This document shows, piece by piece, positions 18,342 through 27,026 of a DNA stretch of 36,858 nucleotides. The DNA is taken from the NCBI GenBank assembly GCA_018065935.1, contig JAGHSJ010000205.1, positions 1-36,858 of the forward strand, in the 5' to 3' direction. The notes beneath the pieces were generated by a model. The model saw nothing but the letters and a program-made list of their open reading frames with translations, made no database searches and was not told where the DNA came from. Within the stretch, counting starts at the first letter, position 1, and the number at the start of each line of letters is the position of its first letter. The position numbers and the translations under genes are program-made. Origin of the DNA: Candidatus Kurthia equi. Its GTDB lineage: Bacteria > Bacillota > Bacilli > Bacillales_A > Planococcaceae.

Positions 18342-18430
18342 TGTCTGTTAAGAAAAAATACTTTACAACCCCTTGTTTTCTTTTAAAAATTAAGGTAAAA
18401 TAATGTGTGTTAAGAATAAACACTTTACAA
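18342..18430. repeat. Direct repeat pair upstream of rpsP, 62-bp period
   Basis: Bases 18342-18368 and 18404-18430 match at 24 of 27 positions. Each copy contains TGTTAAG, 8 bases, CTTTACA, an imperfect inverted repeat (6 of 7 positions pair). Spacing between copies is exactly 62 bp, close to six helical turns. Sequence between the copies is not repeated. Confidence 0.85.
18373..18401 (+). promoter_or_regulatory. Possible upstream rpsP promoter P1
   Basis: TTGTTT (18373-18378), 17 bp, TAAAAT (18396-18401), lying between the two direct repeat copies. Confidence 0.35.
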
Positions 18431-18452
18431 ACAATCGAAAGCTTGATATTAT
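18424..18452 (+). promoter_or_regulatory. Predicted rpsP promoter P2
   Basis: TTTACA (18424-18429), 17 bp, TATTAT (18447-18452). The -35 is the right end of the second direct repeat copy. The leader would be about 35 nt with CGGAGGTG before the start codon. Confidence 0.6.
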
Positions 18453-18493
18453 ACTATCTTGTGTGAAACATTATTCGGAGGTGCAAACAAAAA

Positions 18494-18766
18494 ATGGCAG
18501 TTAAAATTCGTTTAAAACGTATCGGTGCTAACAAAGCTCCTTTCTATCGTATCGTAGTTGCTGACTCACGTTCACCACGTGACGGTCGCTCTATCGAAAC
18601 AATCGGAACTTTCAACCCACTAACTTCTCCTGAAGAAGTTAAAATTGACGAAGCTAAAGCTTTAGCTTGGTTAGGTAATGGTGCTAAACCATCTGATACA
18701 GTACGTAACTTGTTCTCAAAACAAGGTATCATGGAAAAATTCCATAACTCAAAAAAAGGTAACTAA
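18494..18766 (+). CDS. rpsP: 30S ribosomal protein S16
   Basis: S16 is a small-subunit assembly protein. The 90-residue product has the family start [19 protein letters not shown], the [16 protein letters not shown] block and a C-terminal basic tail. The ATG follows GGAGGTG at 18477-18483. Codon choice favours TTC, AAC and GGT more than the neighbours, as expected for a highly expressed ribosomal gene. It leads a compact set with khpA, rimM and trmD, although a terminator splits khpA from rimM. Confidence 0.98.
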   Translation: MAVKIRLKRIGANKAPFYRIVVADSRSPRDGRSIETIGTFNPLTSPEEVKIDEAKALAWLGNGAKPSDTVRNLFSKQGIMEKFHNSKKGN

Positions 18767-18798
18767 TATTACTTTTTAAAATAATCGGAGGTGACATT

Positions 18799-19032
18799 GT
18801 GGAGCAACTGATTGAAACAATCGTAAAGCCTTTAGTCGATTTTCCAGATGAAATTAGTGTTACAGCTGATGAAAGTGCGAATCGCATTGTCTATAAGCTT
18901 TCTGTACATCCTAGTGATATCGGAAAGGTTATTGGCAAGCAAGGAAGTGTTGCGAAAGCGATACGCGCAATTGTTTATTCGGCCGCAAGCAGTCACCGTA
19001 TGAAGAAGACGTATGTCGATATTCTAGATTAG
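18799..19032 (+). CDS. khpA: KH-domain RNA-binding protein KhpA (YlqC)
   Basis: KhpA is a 77-residue single KH domain protein that, with KhpB in other Firmicutes, binds RNAs and affects cell division and envelope growth. The KH core GKVIGKQGSVAKAIRAIV (about 42-59) contains the GKQG loop that grips RNA. The start is GTG with GGAGGTG at 18787-18793. It follows rpsP by 32 nt with no terminator between, so they are probably co-transcribed. In Bacillus subtilis ylqD follows; here a terminator and rimM follow instead. Confidence 0.94.
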   Translation: MEQLIETIVKPLVDFPDEISVTADESANRIVYKLSVHPSDIGKVIGKQGSVAKAIRAIVYSAASSHRMKKTYVDILD

Positions 19033-19035
19033 CGT

Positions 19036-19069
19036 AAAAGGAGGGAGCTTAACTGTTCCTTCCTTTTTT
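19036..19069 (+). terminator. Probable intrinsic terminator after khpA
   Basis: AAAAGGAGGGA (19036-19046) pairs with TCCTTCCTTTT (19057-19067) with one G-T pair, followed by further T residues. It begins 3 nt after the khpA stop. Confidence 0.72.
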
Positions 19070-19115
19070 GTTTGTGTTAGAATAATACTTAATTAATGTA
19101 AAGAGGTGTAGTAAT

Positions 19116-19634
19116 TTGGAATGGTATAACGTAGGTAAGATCGTCAACACACACGGAATTCGTGGTGAAGTTCGTGTCATTTCACAAACGGATTTTCCGG
19201 AAGAACGCTATGCAGTTGGTACGGAATTAGCTATCTTTGAAAAAGACGGTAAACGTCCAGTGAAGCTAGTTAAAGTCGCATCATCTAGACCGCATAAAAA
19301 CTTTATTTTACTTACATTTGAAGGACATCCTTTCTTCCATGATGTAGAGCCGTTTAAAGGTACTGAATTAAAAATTCATGAAAAATATTTAGAAGAACTA
19401 GGCGATGATGATTTCTATTTCCATGAAATCGTTGGCTGTACAGTTTTCGATGAAGAAGAAAATGAAATTGGCCAAATCACTGAAATCTTCCAAACAGGTG
19501 CAAATGATGTTTGGGCTATTAAAGGTGTAAATGGCAAAATGCATTACATCCCAGTTATTGCGGATGTTGTAAAAGAAGTAGATGTGGATGAAAAACGCAT
19601 CACGATTGAAGTAATGGATGGCTTGCTATCATGA
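19116..19634 (+). CDS. rimM: 16S rRNA processing protein RimM
   Basis: RimM is a 30S maturation factor that interacts with S19. The 172-residue product shows the N-terminal RimM beta-barrel with [16 protein letters not shown] at residues 6-21 and a C-terminal PRC-barrel (about 95-170) with DVWAIKG and IPVIADVV. The start is TTG after AGAGGTG (19101-19107). It overlaps trmD by 4 bases (ATGA), indicating coupled translation. No convincing promoter was found in the 83-base gap upstream, despite the terminator there, so read-through or a weak promoter is assumed. Confidence 0.95.
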   Translation: MEWYNVGKIVNTHGIRGEVRVISQTDFPEERYAVGTELAIFEKDGKRPVKLVKVASSRPHKNFILLTFEGHPFFHDVEPFKGTELKIHEKYLEELGDDDFYFHEIVGCTVFDEEENEIGQITEIFQTGANDVWAIKGVNGKMHYIPVIADVVKEVDVDEKRITIEVMDGLLS

Positions 19635-20362
19635 TGAAAATTAATGTGCTATCTATTTTTCCAAACATGTTTGAAGGCGTATTCGGTTCTTCAATTATGA
19701 AGAAAGCACAGGAAAAGGGTGCTGTGTCATTAGCAGTAACTGATTTCCGTGAATTTTCAACGAATAAACATGGACAAGTGGATGATTATCCATACGGCGG
19801 AGGAGCAGGGATGGTTTTAAAACCAGAGCCACTGTTTGATGCAGTAGAAAGTCTTGTTGCAGAAGGTAGAAAACCACGTATTATTTTAATGTGCCCACAA
19901 GGTGCTCGTTACGACCAAAAGAAAGCCGAAGAGTTAGCTAAGGAAGAAGATTTAATCTTCTTATGTGGTCACTACGAGGGCTATGATGAGCGTATTCGTG
20001 AGCATTTAGTAACTGATGAAATTTCCATTGGTGACTTTGTATTAACAGGTGGCGAATTAGCTGCAATGACGGTTATCGATAGTGTCGTACGTCTTATTCC
20101 TGGTGTATTAGGTCAAGAAGCTTCACATGTGAATGATTCATTTTCAACAGGCTTGCTTGAACATCCACATTACACACGCCCAGCTGACTATAAGGGCATG
20201 AAAGTTCCAGAGGTATTGATGTCAGGAAATCATGCGAAAATTGAGCAGTGGCGCATGGAACAGTCAATTAAACGCACATTCGAGCGACGTCCTGATTTAT
20301 TCGAGCATGTTGAATTATCACAGGAACAGCAAAAATATTTGAATGAATTGAAAAAAGGTTAA
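19631..20362 (+). CDS. trmD: tRNA (guanine-N1-)-methyltransferase TrmD
   Basis: TrmD makes m1G37 in tRNAs that read CNN codons and prevents frameshifting. The 243-residue protein starts with the family block [15 protein letters not shown], followed by [11 protein letters not shown] (about 51-61), [13 protein letters not shown] and the knot segment [16 protein letters not shown] that binds S-adenosylmethionine. Two adjacent ATG codons (19631 and 19634) are possible; the first overlaps the rimM stop as ATGA. No terminator is seen before the rplS promoter, so some read-through into rplS is likely. Confidence 0.96.
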   Translation: MMKINVLSIFPNMFEGVFGSSIMKKAQEKGAVSLAVTDFREFSTNKHGQVDDYPYGGGAGMVLKPEPLFDAVESLVAEGRKPRIILMCPQGARYDQKKAEELAKEEDLIFLCGHYEGYDERIREHLVTDEISIGDFVLTGGELAAMTVIDSVVRLIPGVLGQEASHVNDSFSTGLLEHPHYTRPADYKGMKVPEVLMSGNHAKIEQWRMEQSIKRTFERRPDLFEHVELSQEQQKYLNELKKG

Positions 20363-20383
20363 GGATCTGTAAAGGAAATTAGC

Positions 20384-20412
20384 TTGCAAGCGTTCAAAAA
20401 CTATGATAATAT
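20384..20412 (+). promoter_or_regulatory. Predicted rplS promoter
   Basis: TTGCAA (20384-20389), 17 bp, TAATAT (20407-20412), 22 nt after the trmD stop codon. Expected start near 20419. Confidence 0.65.
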
Positions 20413-20418
20413 TTAAAA

Positions 20419-20510
20419 TGCATTTCTATATGAGAGATGCCGTATTATGATGTTCCGCTGTAGCAACCAAATGCGACCTACAAGAGCCTCTATCTAAGGA
20501 GAGAAAAATA
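20419..20510 (+). promoter_or_regulatory. Structured rplS leader (probable L19 leader)
   Basis: The leader opens with a hairpin GCATTTCT-ATATG-AGAGATGC (20420-20440). A second possible stem is TGTAG (20459-20463) with CTACA (20478-20482), followed by AAGGAGAG before the ATG. Position and size fit the L19 autoregulatory leader known in Firmicutes; I could not compare it with the covariance model. Confidence 0.55.
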
Positions 20511-20855
20511 ATGTCAAAAATTATTACAGAAATCACTCAAGAACAATTACGTACTGATTTACCAAAATTCCGTGCGGGAGATACAGTTATCGTCGATGTT
20601 AAAATCGTCGAAGGTACTCGCGAACGTATCCAAAAATACGAAGGCGTTGTAATCAAACGTCGCGGCGGCGGTGTAAGTGAAACTTTCACAGTTCGTAAAA
20701 TTTCTTACGGCGTTGGTGTTGAACGTACATTCCCTGTACACACTCCAAAAATCGCTAACTTAACTGTTACTCGTCGTGGTAAAGTACGTCGTGCGAAATT
20801 ATACTACCTACGTAACCTACGTGGTAAAGCAGCTCGTATTAAAGAAATCCGTTAA
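20511..20855 (+). CDS. rplS: 50S ribosomal protein L19
   Basis: L19 sits at the interface of the two ribosomal subunits. The 114-residue product has [22 protein letters not shown] (about 21-42), the [11 protein letters not shown] turn and the C-terminal [17 protein letters not shown] block. The ATG follows AAGGAGAG (20497-20504). Codon choice is biased towards TAC, TTC, CGT and GTT, fitting very high expression. It has its own promoter, leader and terminator, so it is expressed at least partly apart from trmD. Confidence 0.98.
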   Translation: MSKIITEITQEQLRTDLPKFRAGDTVIVDVKIVEGTRERIQKYEGVVIKRRGGGVSETFTVRKISYGVGVERTFPVHTPKIANLTVTRRGKVRRAKLYYLRNLRGKAARIKEIR

Positions 20856-20875
20856 TTTCGAGTTTGTTTTGGAGG

Positions 20876-20916
20876 GCACTATCCATCATTTTATTTTGGA
20901 TAGTGCTTTTCTTTTT
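20876..20916 (+). terminator. Intrinsic terminator after rplS
   Basis: GCACTATCC (20876-20884) pairs perfectly with GGATAGTGC (20898-20906), then TTTTCTTTTT. The end of the T tract overlaps the lepB -35. Confidence 0.92.
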
Positions 20917-20943
20917 GCCTGTAAAAAGAAATCCTTGTACAAT
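20915..20943 (+). promoter_or_regulatory. Predicted lepB promoter
   Basis: TTGCCT (20915-20920), 17 bp, TACAAT (20938-20943). Start near 20950, 22 nt before the lepB ATG. Confidence 0.6.
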
Positions 20944-20971
20944 AAGTATAGATTGTGGGAGGAGGCATCTC

Positions 20972-21538
20972 ATGGAAGCGAAAAAGAGAAAAGAGAAAAA
21001 TGAGCTTTGGGAATGGACGAAAGCTTTGCTAATCGCTTTCGCATTAGCTGCATTTATTCGTTATGTATTATTTACTCCAATCGTCGTCGATGGAGAATCC
21101 ATGATGCCAACACTAGTTAGTGGAGATCGCATGGTCGTGAATAAAGTATCGTATAAAATTTCAAACATTCAACATGGTGATATAATCGTTTTCCACGCCC
21201 CAGAGAAAAAAGACTATATTAAACGTGTAATTGGTATTCCAGGAGATACGATTGAATATAAAAATGATGTTTTGTATCGCAATGGCAAACCAGTTGCAGA
21301 AAAATATTTAGATGATTTTAAAGCAACTATCCAAGATGGTGGAACATTAACCGAGGACTTCAAATTACAAGACTATACGCAAAAGGATACCATTCCGAAA
21401 GGCTATGTTTTTGTAATGGGGGACAATCGTCGCAACAGTAAAGATAGCCGACATATTGGTTTAGTGCCAGAAAGTAAAATTCTCGGTAAAACGAGTGTGG
21501 TCTTTTGGCCAATGGATCAACTTGGCATAGTGAAATAA
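20972..21538 (+). CDS. lepB: Type I signal peptidase
   Basis: Cleaves signal peptides from exported proteins at the outer face of the membrane. The 188-residue protein has a basic start, one membrane span at about residues 17-34, the nucleophile Ser43 in [10 protein letters not shown] and the general base Lys84 in [12 protein letters not shown], followed by the [20 protein letters not shown] box. This is a compact Sip-type enzyme with one span. The ATG at 20972 follows GGGAGGAGG; the frame is open 36 codons upstream, but that part covers the rplS terminator and the promoter, so it is not coding. Bacillus subtilis has no signal peptidase gene between rplS and rbgA, as I recall. Confidence 0.95.
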   Translation: MEAKKRKEKNELWEWTKALLIAFALAAFIRYVLFTPIVVDGESMMPTLVSGDRMVVNKVSYKISNIQHGDIIVFHAPEKKDYIKRVIGIPGDTIEYKNDVLYRNGKPVAEKYLDDFKATIQDGGTLTEDFKLQDYTQKDTIPKGYVFVMGDNRRNSKDSRHIGLVPESKILGKTSVVFWPMDQLGIVK

Positions 21539-21554
21539 AGCTAGGAGTGAAAGA

Positions 21555-22511
21555 ATGACAATTCAATGGTTTCCAGGACATATGGCGAAGGCTCGTCGCC
21601 AAGTAACTGAAAAATTAAAGCTAGTAGATATTATTTTTGAATTAATTGACGCAAGATTACCAGTTTCTTCACGTAATCCCATGTTAGATGAAATTATTCA
21701 TCAAAAAACAAAACTACTTATTTTAAACAAAGCCGATATGGCTGATGAAGTGCAAACAAAACAATGGATTGCTTACTTCAAATCAAAAGGGCATCAAGCA
21801 ATTGCTGTAAACTCATTAGATGCGGTTGGTTTAAAACGTGTAACAAAAGCGGCAGAAGAAGTTTTGAAACCTAAATGGGATCGTATGAAAGCAAAAGGCT
21901 TAAAAGCGCGTGCGATTCGTGCGATGATTGTTGGTATTCCTAACGTTGGTAAATCGACAATGATTAACCGTTTAGCGAAGAAAAATATTGCACGTACAGG
22001 GAATATGCCTGGTGTAACTCGCGCACAACAATGGATTAAAGTCGGAAAAGAATTAGAATTATTAGATACACCGGGGATTTTATGGCCAAAATTTGAAGAC
22101 CCAGAAGTAGGTTTCAAATTAGCTGTAACAGGTGCTATCAAAGATACGATTATGAATATGGATGACTTAGCTATTTACGGTTTAAACTTCTTAGCGAAGC
22201 ATTACCCAGACCGTTTAGAAGAGCGCTATCAAATTCGCGAAATCGCACCAGATGTCGTGGATACATTCGATCATATCGGGAAGCTACGCGCAGTGAAAAA
22301 AGTGGGCGGCGAAATGGATTATAGCTATATCGCTGAATTAATCGTACGCGACATTCGTAATGAAAACTTAGGTAAATTAACATTTGATTTTGTGGATGAA
22401 TATGAAGCAAAAGAAAAAGAAAAAGAATTATTAGTAGAATTAGAGAAAGAGCGTAAAAGAGCTCTTAAAAAATTAGCTAGTGAACAAGCAAAATCAGAAA
22501 CAAATGAATAA
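21555..22511 (+). CDS. rbgA: Ribosome biogenesis GTPase RbgA (YlqF)
   Basis: RbgA is a circularly permuted GTPase needed late in 50S subunit assembly. The 318-residue product shows the permuted motif order: NKAD (G4) at 58-61 comes before G1 GIPNVGKST (about 127-135), followed by DTPG (G3) near 172. The N-terminus [12 protein letters not shown] is the family signature, and the end is a charged helix rich in Glu and Lys. The ATG follows TAGGAGTG (21541-21548). It starts 16 nt after lepB and is probably co-transcribed with it. Confidence 0.96.
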   Translation: MTIQWFPGHMAKARRQVTEKLKLVDIIFELIDARLPVSSRNPMLDEIIHQKTKLLILNKADMADEVQTKQWIAYFKSKGHQAIAVNSLDAVGLKRVTKAAEEVLKPKWDRMKAKGLKARAIRAMIVGIPNVGKSTMINRLAKKNIARTGNMPGVTRAQQWIKVGKELELLDTPGILWPKFEDPEVGFKLAVTGAIKDTIMNMDDLAIYGLNFLAKHYPDRLEERYQIREIAPDVVDTFDHIGKLRAVKKVGGEMDYSYIAELIVRDIRNENLGKLTFDFVDEYEAKEKEKELLVELEKERKRALKKLASEQAKSETNE

Positions 22512-22514
22512 AAT

Positions 22515-22559
22515 GGCTGTTCTTTCGGTATAATTGAATCGAGAGAACGCCTTTTTTTT
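22515..22559 (+). terminator. Intrinsic terminator after rbgA
   Basis: GGC-GTTCTTTCG (22515-22527, one bulged T) pairs with CGAGAGAACGCC (22540-22551), then eight T residues. Confidence 0.85.
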
Positions 22560-22610
22560 ATTAAAAATCAACTGTAAATACCGATACATAAGAAGATAAG
22601 AGGGATTTAA

Positions 22611-23381
22611 ATGACAACCATAAAAGAAATCAAAGAAGCATTAGCAGTAGAAACAACTTGGCAAGAATGGATGACTGAATTACAAAAAGATGAACGTGAT
22701 GGGGTAAAAAAAGCATTGAAATCGTGGCAAACACAATTTGACAAACGTCAAAAATTGGCCGAAGAACATATGGCGAAACTGGCATTTGATAATGGCTATC
22801 GTACACATCAGGGCGCGTATATTGCGGGGACAGATGAGGCTGGACGAGGACCTTTAGCAGGGCCTGTTGTAACAGCTGCTGTTATCCTACCTGAAAATTG
22901 TCCAGAATTAATGGGCCTGAATGATTCAAAACAATTATCAGCTGAAAAACGCCAAGAATTTTTGGCTTTAGTTGAAAAGCATGCATTAGCTAGCTATGTG
23001 CATTTTCAATCAGAGGAAGCAATTGATGAGTTAAATATCTATGAAGCGACCCGTCAATCAATGAAAGCGTCCATTGAAAATTTAGCAATCAAGCCTGATT
23101 TTGTTTTAGCAGACGCAATGACATTAGATATTGATATTCCACAGGATTCTATCATTAAAGGGGATGCGAAGAGCTTAACAATCGCAGCAGCTTCTATTTT
23201 AGCGAAAACTGCACGTGATAAATATATGGAAGAAATGGATGAGTTATATCCTGGCTATGGTTTTGCACAACATGCAGGTTATGGTACAAAACAACATTTA
23301 CAGGCGATTGATACATTAGGTGTGACACCTATTCATCGCAAAACATTTGAACCAATTAAATCGATTTTAAAAAAGGGGTGA
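22611..23381 (+). CDS. rnhB: Ribonuclease HII
   Basis: RNase HII removes ribonucleotides and RNA primers from DNA. The 256-residue protein has a 70-residue N-terminal extension typical of Bacillus RnhB, then AGTDEAGRGPLAGPVV with Asp75 and Glu76, LNDSKQLSAEKR, and the third acidic ligand in VLADAMT near residue 168. The ATG follows AAGAGGG (22597-22603). ylqG starts 7 nt after the stop. No convincing promoter was seen in the 50 bases after the rbgA terminator. Confidence 0.95.
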   Translation: MTTIKEIKEALAVETTWQEWMTELQKDERDGVKKALKSWQTQFDKRQKLAEEHMAKLAFDNGYRTHQGAYIAGTDEAGRGPLAGPVVTAAVILPENCPELMGLNDSKQLSAEKRQEFLALVEKHALASYVHFQSEEAIDELNIYEATRQSMKASIENLAIKPDFVLADAMTLDIDIPQDSIIKGDAKSLTIAAASILAKTARDKYMEEMDELYPGYGFAQHAGYGTKQHLQAIDTLGVTPIHRKTFEPIKSILKKG

Positions 23382-23388
23382 CATATAG

Positions 23389-25401
23389 GTGAACTTATCT
23401 GGTGTGAATTTGGGACAGGTAACTACTCAGCAAAAGACGCAACCAACCGTTGTTCAGCAGGGACAAGTGTTACATGGAACAATCAAAAAACTGTATCCCG
23501 ATCAACAAGCCGAAATTTCAATTGGTGGGCAAAAGATGATGGCGAAGCTTGAAACCGCTGTTCAGGCTGGGAATTCCCACTTTTTCCAAGTGGCGAGTAC
23601 GGAGCCAGAGCTGACCTTAAAAATGGTGAGTGGGCCTATCGATACGAAAGCCTCTTCAATGGATCAAATGAAACAATTAATGGAGCAGATGAAGCTCCCA
23701 GCTACAAAAGATATGCAGCGCCTCATGCTTCAACTCGTAAAAAATGATATTCCGTTTAATAAAGAGCAACTCCTTGCTGCTGAACCTTTCCTAAAGGGGT
23801 TAAAGGGAGCAGAACGAGCACAAACAATGGATGCGTTGCAAAAGATGATTGAATTAAAGCTACCGATGACAAAAGATGCCTTACAAGCGGTTATCCAAGG
23901 AAGCATGAAGTCTGGATTTACGAATTTATTAGGAACGCTTGAACAGAGTGTAAAAGCGGATAATTTATTAAATCCAACGCTGAAAAATCAAATTTTACAG
24001 CAGCTACTTCTACTGAAATCGCCATTAAGCGAGCAAACTGGTAGTATGCTTGCTGGAAAAATGCTAACTGGAGCAACAAATCGTATGCCGGCTGTTCAAG
24101 ATGTACTACAGCAAGCGGGCGTATTAGCTAAAACCAGCGATGCTTCTGCGATGGATCAGTTATTTAATCGTTTAAAAAATGATCCTAACAGTGCGATAAA
24201 AATATTATTAAGTCAGGATTTATCTGCGAAAAAACCAATGCAGGCACTGGGACAGCTTTTAGCGACGCATCCAACGCTGACGAAAGACCAAATGCAACCT
24301 ATTCAGCAAGCGATGACACGTATGCAGCTTTCACCTACTAGTGCACATCAAACGGAACTCGTTCAAACCGTTACAGCACAGTTGAACGTGGCAAAGGATT
24401 CAATTGCCCAACTAGTTAGTCAATTAAAGTCTGCGACAGCTGAACAAGCGCCTGCTATTATTCAAAAATTGGCGACTGCCATTGCAAAAGATACAGACTT
24501 GTCAATCCAACAAAAACAACAAGTTATTCAACAGTTAGGTCAAGTAAGTCAAAATGGTTCTAAAACGGCATTTCAAGCGGTTTTAAACGCTTTCTCACAA
24601 GCAGTGGGTCAACAACCTACAGAATCTGCTAAACAGCAATTAGGCCAATTATTAGGTGTTTCTAAGGCAGATCAAGCAGCGTTTTTCCAAAACATTGCGA
24701 AAGTGGCACAGGAATCGTCAGCTCCAGTACTTCAGCAGCTTGTTCAAACAGTCGAAAGTCAGCAAGCCTCACAAATTACAGGGCAATCTATTCATCTAGC
24801 CATGAAAAATACATTGGCAGAGCTTGGATTAAGCCTAGAGGCGAGAATGCTCCAAACGCTTCCAGAAAATGCGAAGCTTGCAGAAACATTAAAATCTTTG
24901 ATGCATGCAGTTACGAATGATCAAGCAAGTGCAGCTACTAAAACAGCCGCTGAATTAGTTGTCGGTCGAATGAATGGTCAACAATTATTGTCGGTCGACA
25001 ATGGAACACAGCAGCAATTAGTGATGCAAGTACCGCTACAATTCTTTGGAAAACGAACAGACGCGACTTTACAATGGTCTGGAAATAAAAATAAAGATGG
25101 GAAAATAGACTCAAATTTTGCTAGAATTATGTTTTATTTACAGCTTGAGACACTCGATGAAACGGTCATTGATATGCAGGTGCAAAGTCGAGTTGTTACC
25201 TTATCAATTTATACGGATCAACCAGCATCTAATGAGTTAGTAGAACCGCTGAAAGAGGTGCTGAAAACGAATTTAGAACAGTATGATTACCAGCTATCTG
25301 GTGTTTTTGTGAAAAAGTTTTCTACACCTGTACATTCTGTTAAACAACACCAAAAAGTCTCTGAACAGAAGGCAGATGGAGGGGTCGATTTTAGAGTATG
25401 A
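23389..25401 (+). CDS. ylqG: YlqG-like protein with FliK-like C-terminal domain
   Basis: This 670-residue protein occupies the ylqG place. It is very rich in Gln, Lys, Ala and Leu, appears to have no cysteine, and carries many helical Q-rich stretches in the first 550 residues. Residues about 575-645 (FYLQLETLDETVIDMQVQ, then VTLSIYTDQP and LEQYDYQLSGVFV) have the strand-helix pattern of the C-terminal domain of FliK, the flagellar hook-length protein that contacts FlhB. That match is my inference from pattern, not from a search. The next gene resembles the FlhB C-terminal domain and overlaps it by 4 bases, supporting a functional pair. The start is GTG after AAGGGGTGA. Real function unknown. 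Confidence 0.8.
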   Translation: MNLSGVNLGQVTTQQKTQPTVVQQGQVLHGTIKKLYPDQQAEISIGGQKMMAKLETAVQAGNSHFFQVASTEPELTLKMVSGPIDTKASSMDQMKQLMEQMKLPATKDMQRLMLQLVKNDIPFNKEQLLAAEPFLKGLKGAERAQTMDALQKMIELKLPMTKDALQAVIQGSMKSGFTNLLGTLEQSVKADNLLNPTLKNQILQQLLLLKSPLSEQTGSMLAGKMLTGATNRMPAVQDVLQQAGVLAKTSDASAMDQLFNRLKNDPNSAIKILLSQDLSAKKPMQALGQLLATHPTLTKDQMQPIQQAMTRMQLSPTSAHQTELVQTVTAQLNVAKDSIAQLVSQLKSATAEQAPAIIQKLATAIAKDTDLSIQQKQQVIQQLGQVSQNGSKTAFQAVLNAFSQAVGQQPTESAKQQLGQLLGVSKADQAAFFQNIAKVAQESSAPVLQQLVQTVESQQASQITGQSIHLAMKNTLAELGLSLEARMLQTLPENAKLAETLKSLMHAVTNDQASAATKTAAELVVGRMNGQQLLSVDNGTQQQLVMQVPLQFFGKRTDATLQWSGNKNKDGKIDSNFARIMFYLQLETLDETVIDMQVQSRVVTLSIYTDQPASNELVEPLKEVLKTNLEQYDYQLSGVFVKKFSTPVHSVKQHQKVSEQKADGGVDFRV

Positions 25402-25688
25402 TAAATGAAAATAGAAAAGAGGCAGTCGCTTTATCCTTTGATCCATCACAAGGAGATGCACCAAAAGTTCTTGCAAAGGGAAAAGGACTTGTTGCAGAAA
25501 ATATTTTAAAAAAAGCACTTGAAAATGATGTGCCCATTCAAGAAGATCCCAATTTGGTACAGTTATTAGGACAGTTAGATTTAAATGAATCTATTCCAGA
25601 AGAATTATATCAAGCCGTTGCGGAAGTATTCGCATTTATCTATCGATTAGATAAAAATCAGGGGAAATTTACCGAAAAAAACAGTTGA
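25398..25688 (+). CDS. ylqH: FlhB C-terminal domain-like protein YlqH
   Basis: The 96-residue product aligns over its whole length with the cytoplasmic C-terminal domain of the flagellar export switch FlhB: AVALSFDPSQGDAPKVLAKGKG, ENDVPIQEDPNL and IPEELYQAVAEVFAFIYR are the classic blocks. The membrane part is absent. At the place of the self-cleaving NPTH motif the protein has NRKE, so it begins about where the cleaved FlhB fragment would begin and should not cleave. ATGA overlap with ylqG indicates coupled translation; GGAGGGG at 25379-25385 serves as RBS. In Bacillus the same gene is present and, to my knowledge, lacks a settled function. Confidence 0.88.
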   Translation: MINENRKEAVALSFDPSQGDAPKVLAKGKGLVAENILKKALENDVPIQEDPNLVQLLGQLDLNESIPEELYQAVAEVFAFIYRLDKNQGKFTEKNS

Positions 25689-25715
25689 ATTCTAAAAGTG
25701 AATTCAACGGTTTTT
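25676..25715 (+). terminator. Intrinsic terminator overlapping the ylqH stop
   Basis: GTTGAATTC (25684-25692) pairs with GAATTCAAC (25700-25708), flanked by an A run and a T run. The ylqH TGA lies inside the left arm. Confidence 0.88.
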
Positions 25716-25772
25716 ATCATAAATAACAGGAAAAATACATAATCGATTAATATTTTAGTATAAGTTAGAGTG

Positions 25773-25801
25773 TGGACAATTTTCTGTAAATTTAATACAA
25801 T
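25773..25801 (+). promoter_or_regulatory. Predicted sucCD promoter
   Basis: TGGACA (25773-25778), 17 bp, TACAAT (25796-25801). Start near 25808, about 40 nt before sucC. I saw no convincing CcpA or CodY site. Confidence 0.68.
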
Positions 25802-25847
25802 GGATAAGAAGTAGTAATGCTTTACAATTGAGATGGGAGGCAATTTT

Positions 25848-27008
25848 ATGAATATCCATGAATATCAAGGTAAAGAGATTCTTCGTCAGTATGGGGTAGC
25901 AGTTCCAAAAGGACATGTAGCGTTCTCACCAGAGGAAGCTGTAAATGCTGCGAAAAATTTGAACTCAGATGTTGTGGTAGTAAAAGCTCAAATTCACGCT
26001 GGGGGACGAGGAAAAGCTGGTGGTGTAAAAATCGCTCGCAACCTTGAAGAAGTACGTGCTTATGCAAAAGAATTACTCGGTAAAATTTTGGTGACTCATC
26101 AAACAGGTCCCGAAGGTAAAGAAATTAAACGTCTTTACATCGAGCAAGGTTCAAATATCAAAAAAGAGTATTATTTAAGTTTATTAGTTGATCGTCAAAC
26201 TTCACGTGTCACATTGATGGGGTCTGAAGAAGGCGGTATGAATATTGAAGAAGTGGCAGCAGAGACGCCAGAAAAAATCTTTACAGAGGTTATTGACCCT
26301 GTTGTAGGACTAACAGGATTCCAAGCTCGTCGTTTAGCATTTAACATTAATATTCCTGCGAAGCTTATTAATAAAGCAGCCAAATTAATGCTAGGTTTAT
26401 ACGATGCCTTCATTGAAAAAGATGCGTCAATTGTAGAAATTAATCCACTAGCAATTACTGCAGAGGATGAAGTGCTCGCATTAGATGCAAAATTTAATTT
26501 TGACGGAAATGCCCTTTATCGTCACAGAGATATTGTAGAACTGCGTGATTTTAATGAAGAGGATCCAAAAGAAATTGAAGCCTCTAAATATGATTTAAGC
26601 TATATTGCATTAGATGGCAGTATTGGTTGTATGGTTAATGGGGCAGGTTTAGCAATGGCTACAATGGATACCATTAGCTATTACGGCGGTTCACCCGCTA
26701 ACTTCCTGGACGTTGGGGGCGGTGCTTCAGCTGAAAAAGTAAAAGAAGCATTTAAAATCATCCTTTCTGATAAACAGGTTAAAGGTATTTTTGTAAATAT
26801 CTTTGGTGGGATTATGAAGTGTGACATTATTGCTGAAGGTGTTGTGAAAGCGGCTTCAGAACTTGGTTTACAAGTACCACTAGTCGTGCGTTTAGAAGGA
26901 ACGAACGTCTTAGAAGGTAGAAAAATTTTAAATGAATCTGGTTTAAATATTGTTGCGGCAACATCATTAGCTGATGGTGCAGAAAAAATCGTAAAACTTG
27001 TTGGATAA
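25848..27008 (+). CDS. sucC: Succinyl-CoA synthetase, beta subunit
   Basis: With SucD this citric acid cycle enzyme converts succinyl-CoA to succinate with formation of ATP or GTP. The 386-residue beta subunit has an N-terminal ATP-grasp fold starting [12 protein letters not shown], the [15 protein letters not shown] segment (about 46-60), EINPLAI near 199, and the GGGASAEKV and [10 protein letters not shown] blocks of the C-terminal domain. The ATG at 25848 matches the family start and follows GGGAGG (25835-25840); a start five codons earlier would include the RBS. sucD follows after 18 nt. Confidence 0.96.
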   Translation: MNIHEYQGKEILRQYGVAVPKGHVAFSPEEAVNAAKNLNSDVVVVKAQIHAGGRGKAGGVKIARNLEEVRAYAKELLGKILVTHQTGPEGKEIKRLYIEQGSNIKKEYYLSLLVDRQTSRVTLMGSEEGGMNIEEVAAETPEKIFTEVIDPVVGLTGFQARRLAFNINIPAKLINKAAKLMLGLYDAFIEKDASIVEINPLAITAEDEVLALDAKFNFDGNALYRHRDIVELRDFNEEDPKEIEASKYDLSYIALDGSIGCMVNGAGLAMATMDTISYYGGSPANFLDVGGGASAEKVKEAFKIILSDKQVKGIFVNIFGGIMKCDIIAEGVVKAASELGLQVPLVVRLEGTNVLEGRKILNESGLNIVAATSLADGAEKIVKLVG

Positions 27009-27026
27009 AGAGAGGCGGACTATAAA

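Noticed and set aside
18404..18430. GlnR/TnrA-like halves TGTTA...TTACA upstream of rpsP
   Set aside because: The halves fit, but the gap between them is 12 bases instead of the 7 of the GlnR/TnrA motif, and rpsP is not a nitrogen gene.
20864..20971. 36-residue hydrophobic N-terminal extension of LepB
   Set aside because: The added DNA is the rplS terminator plus the lepB promoter; the strong RBS is at 20957-20965.
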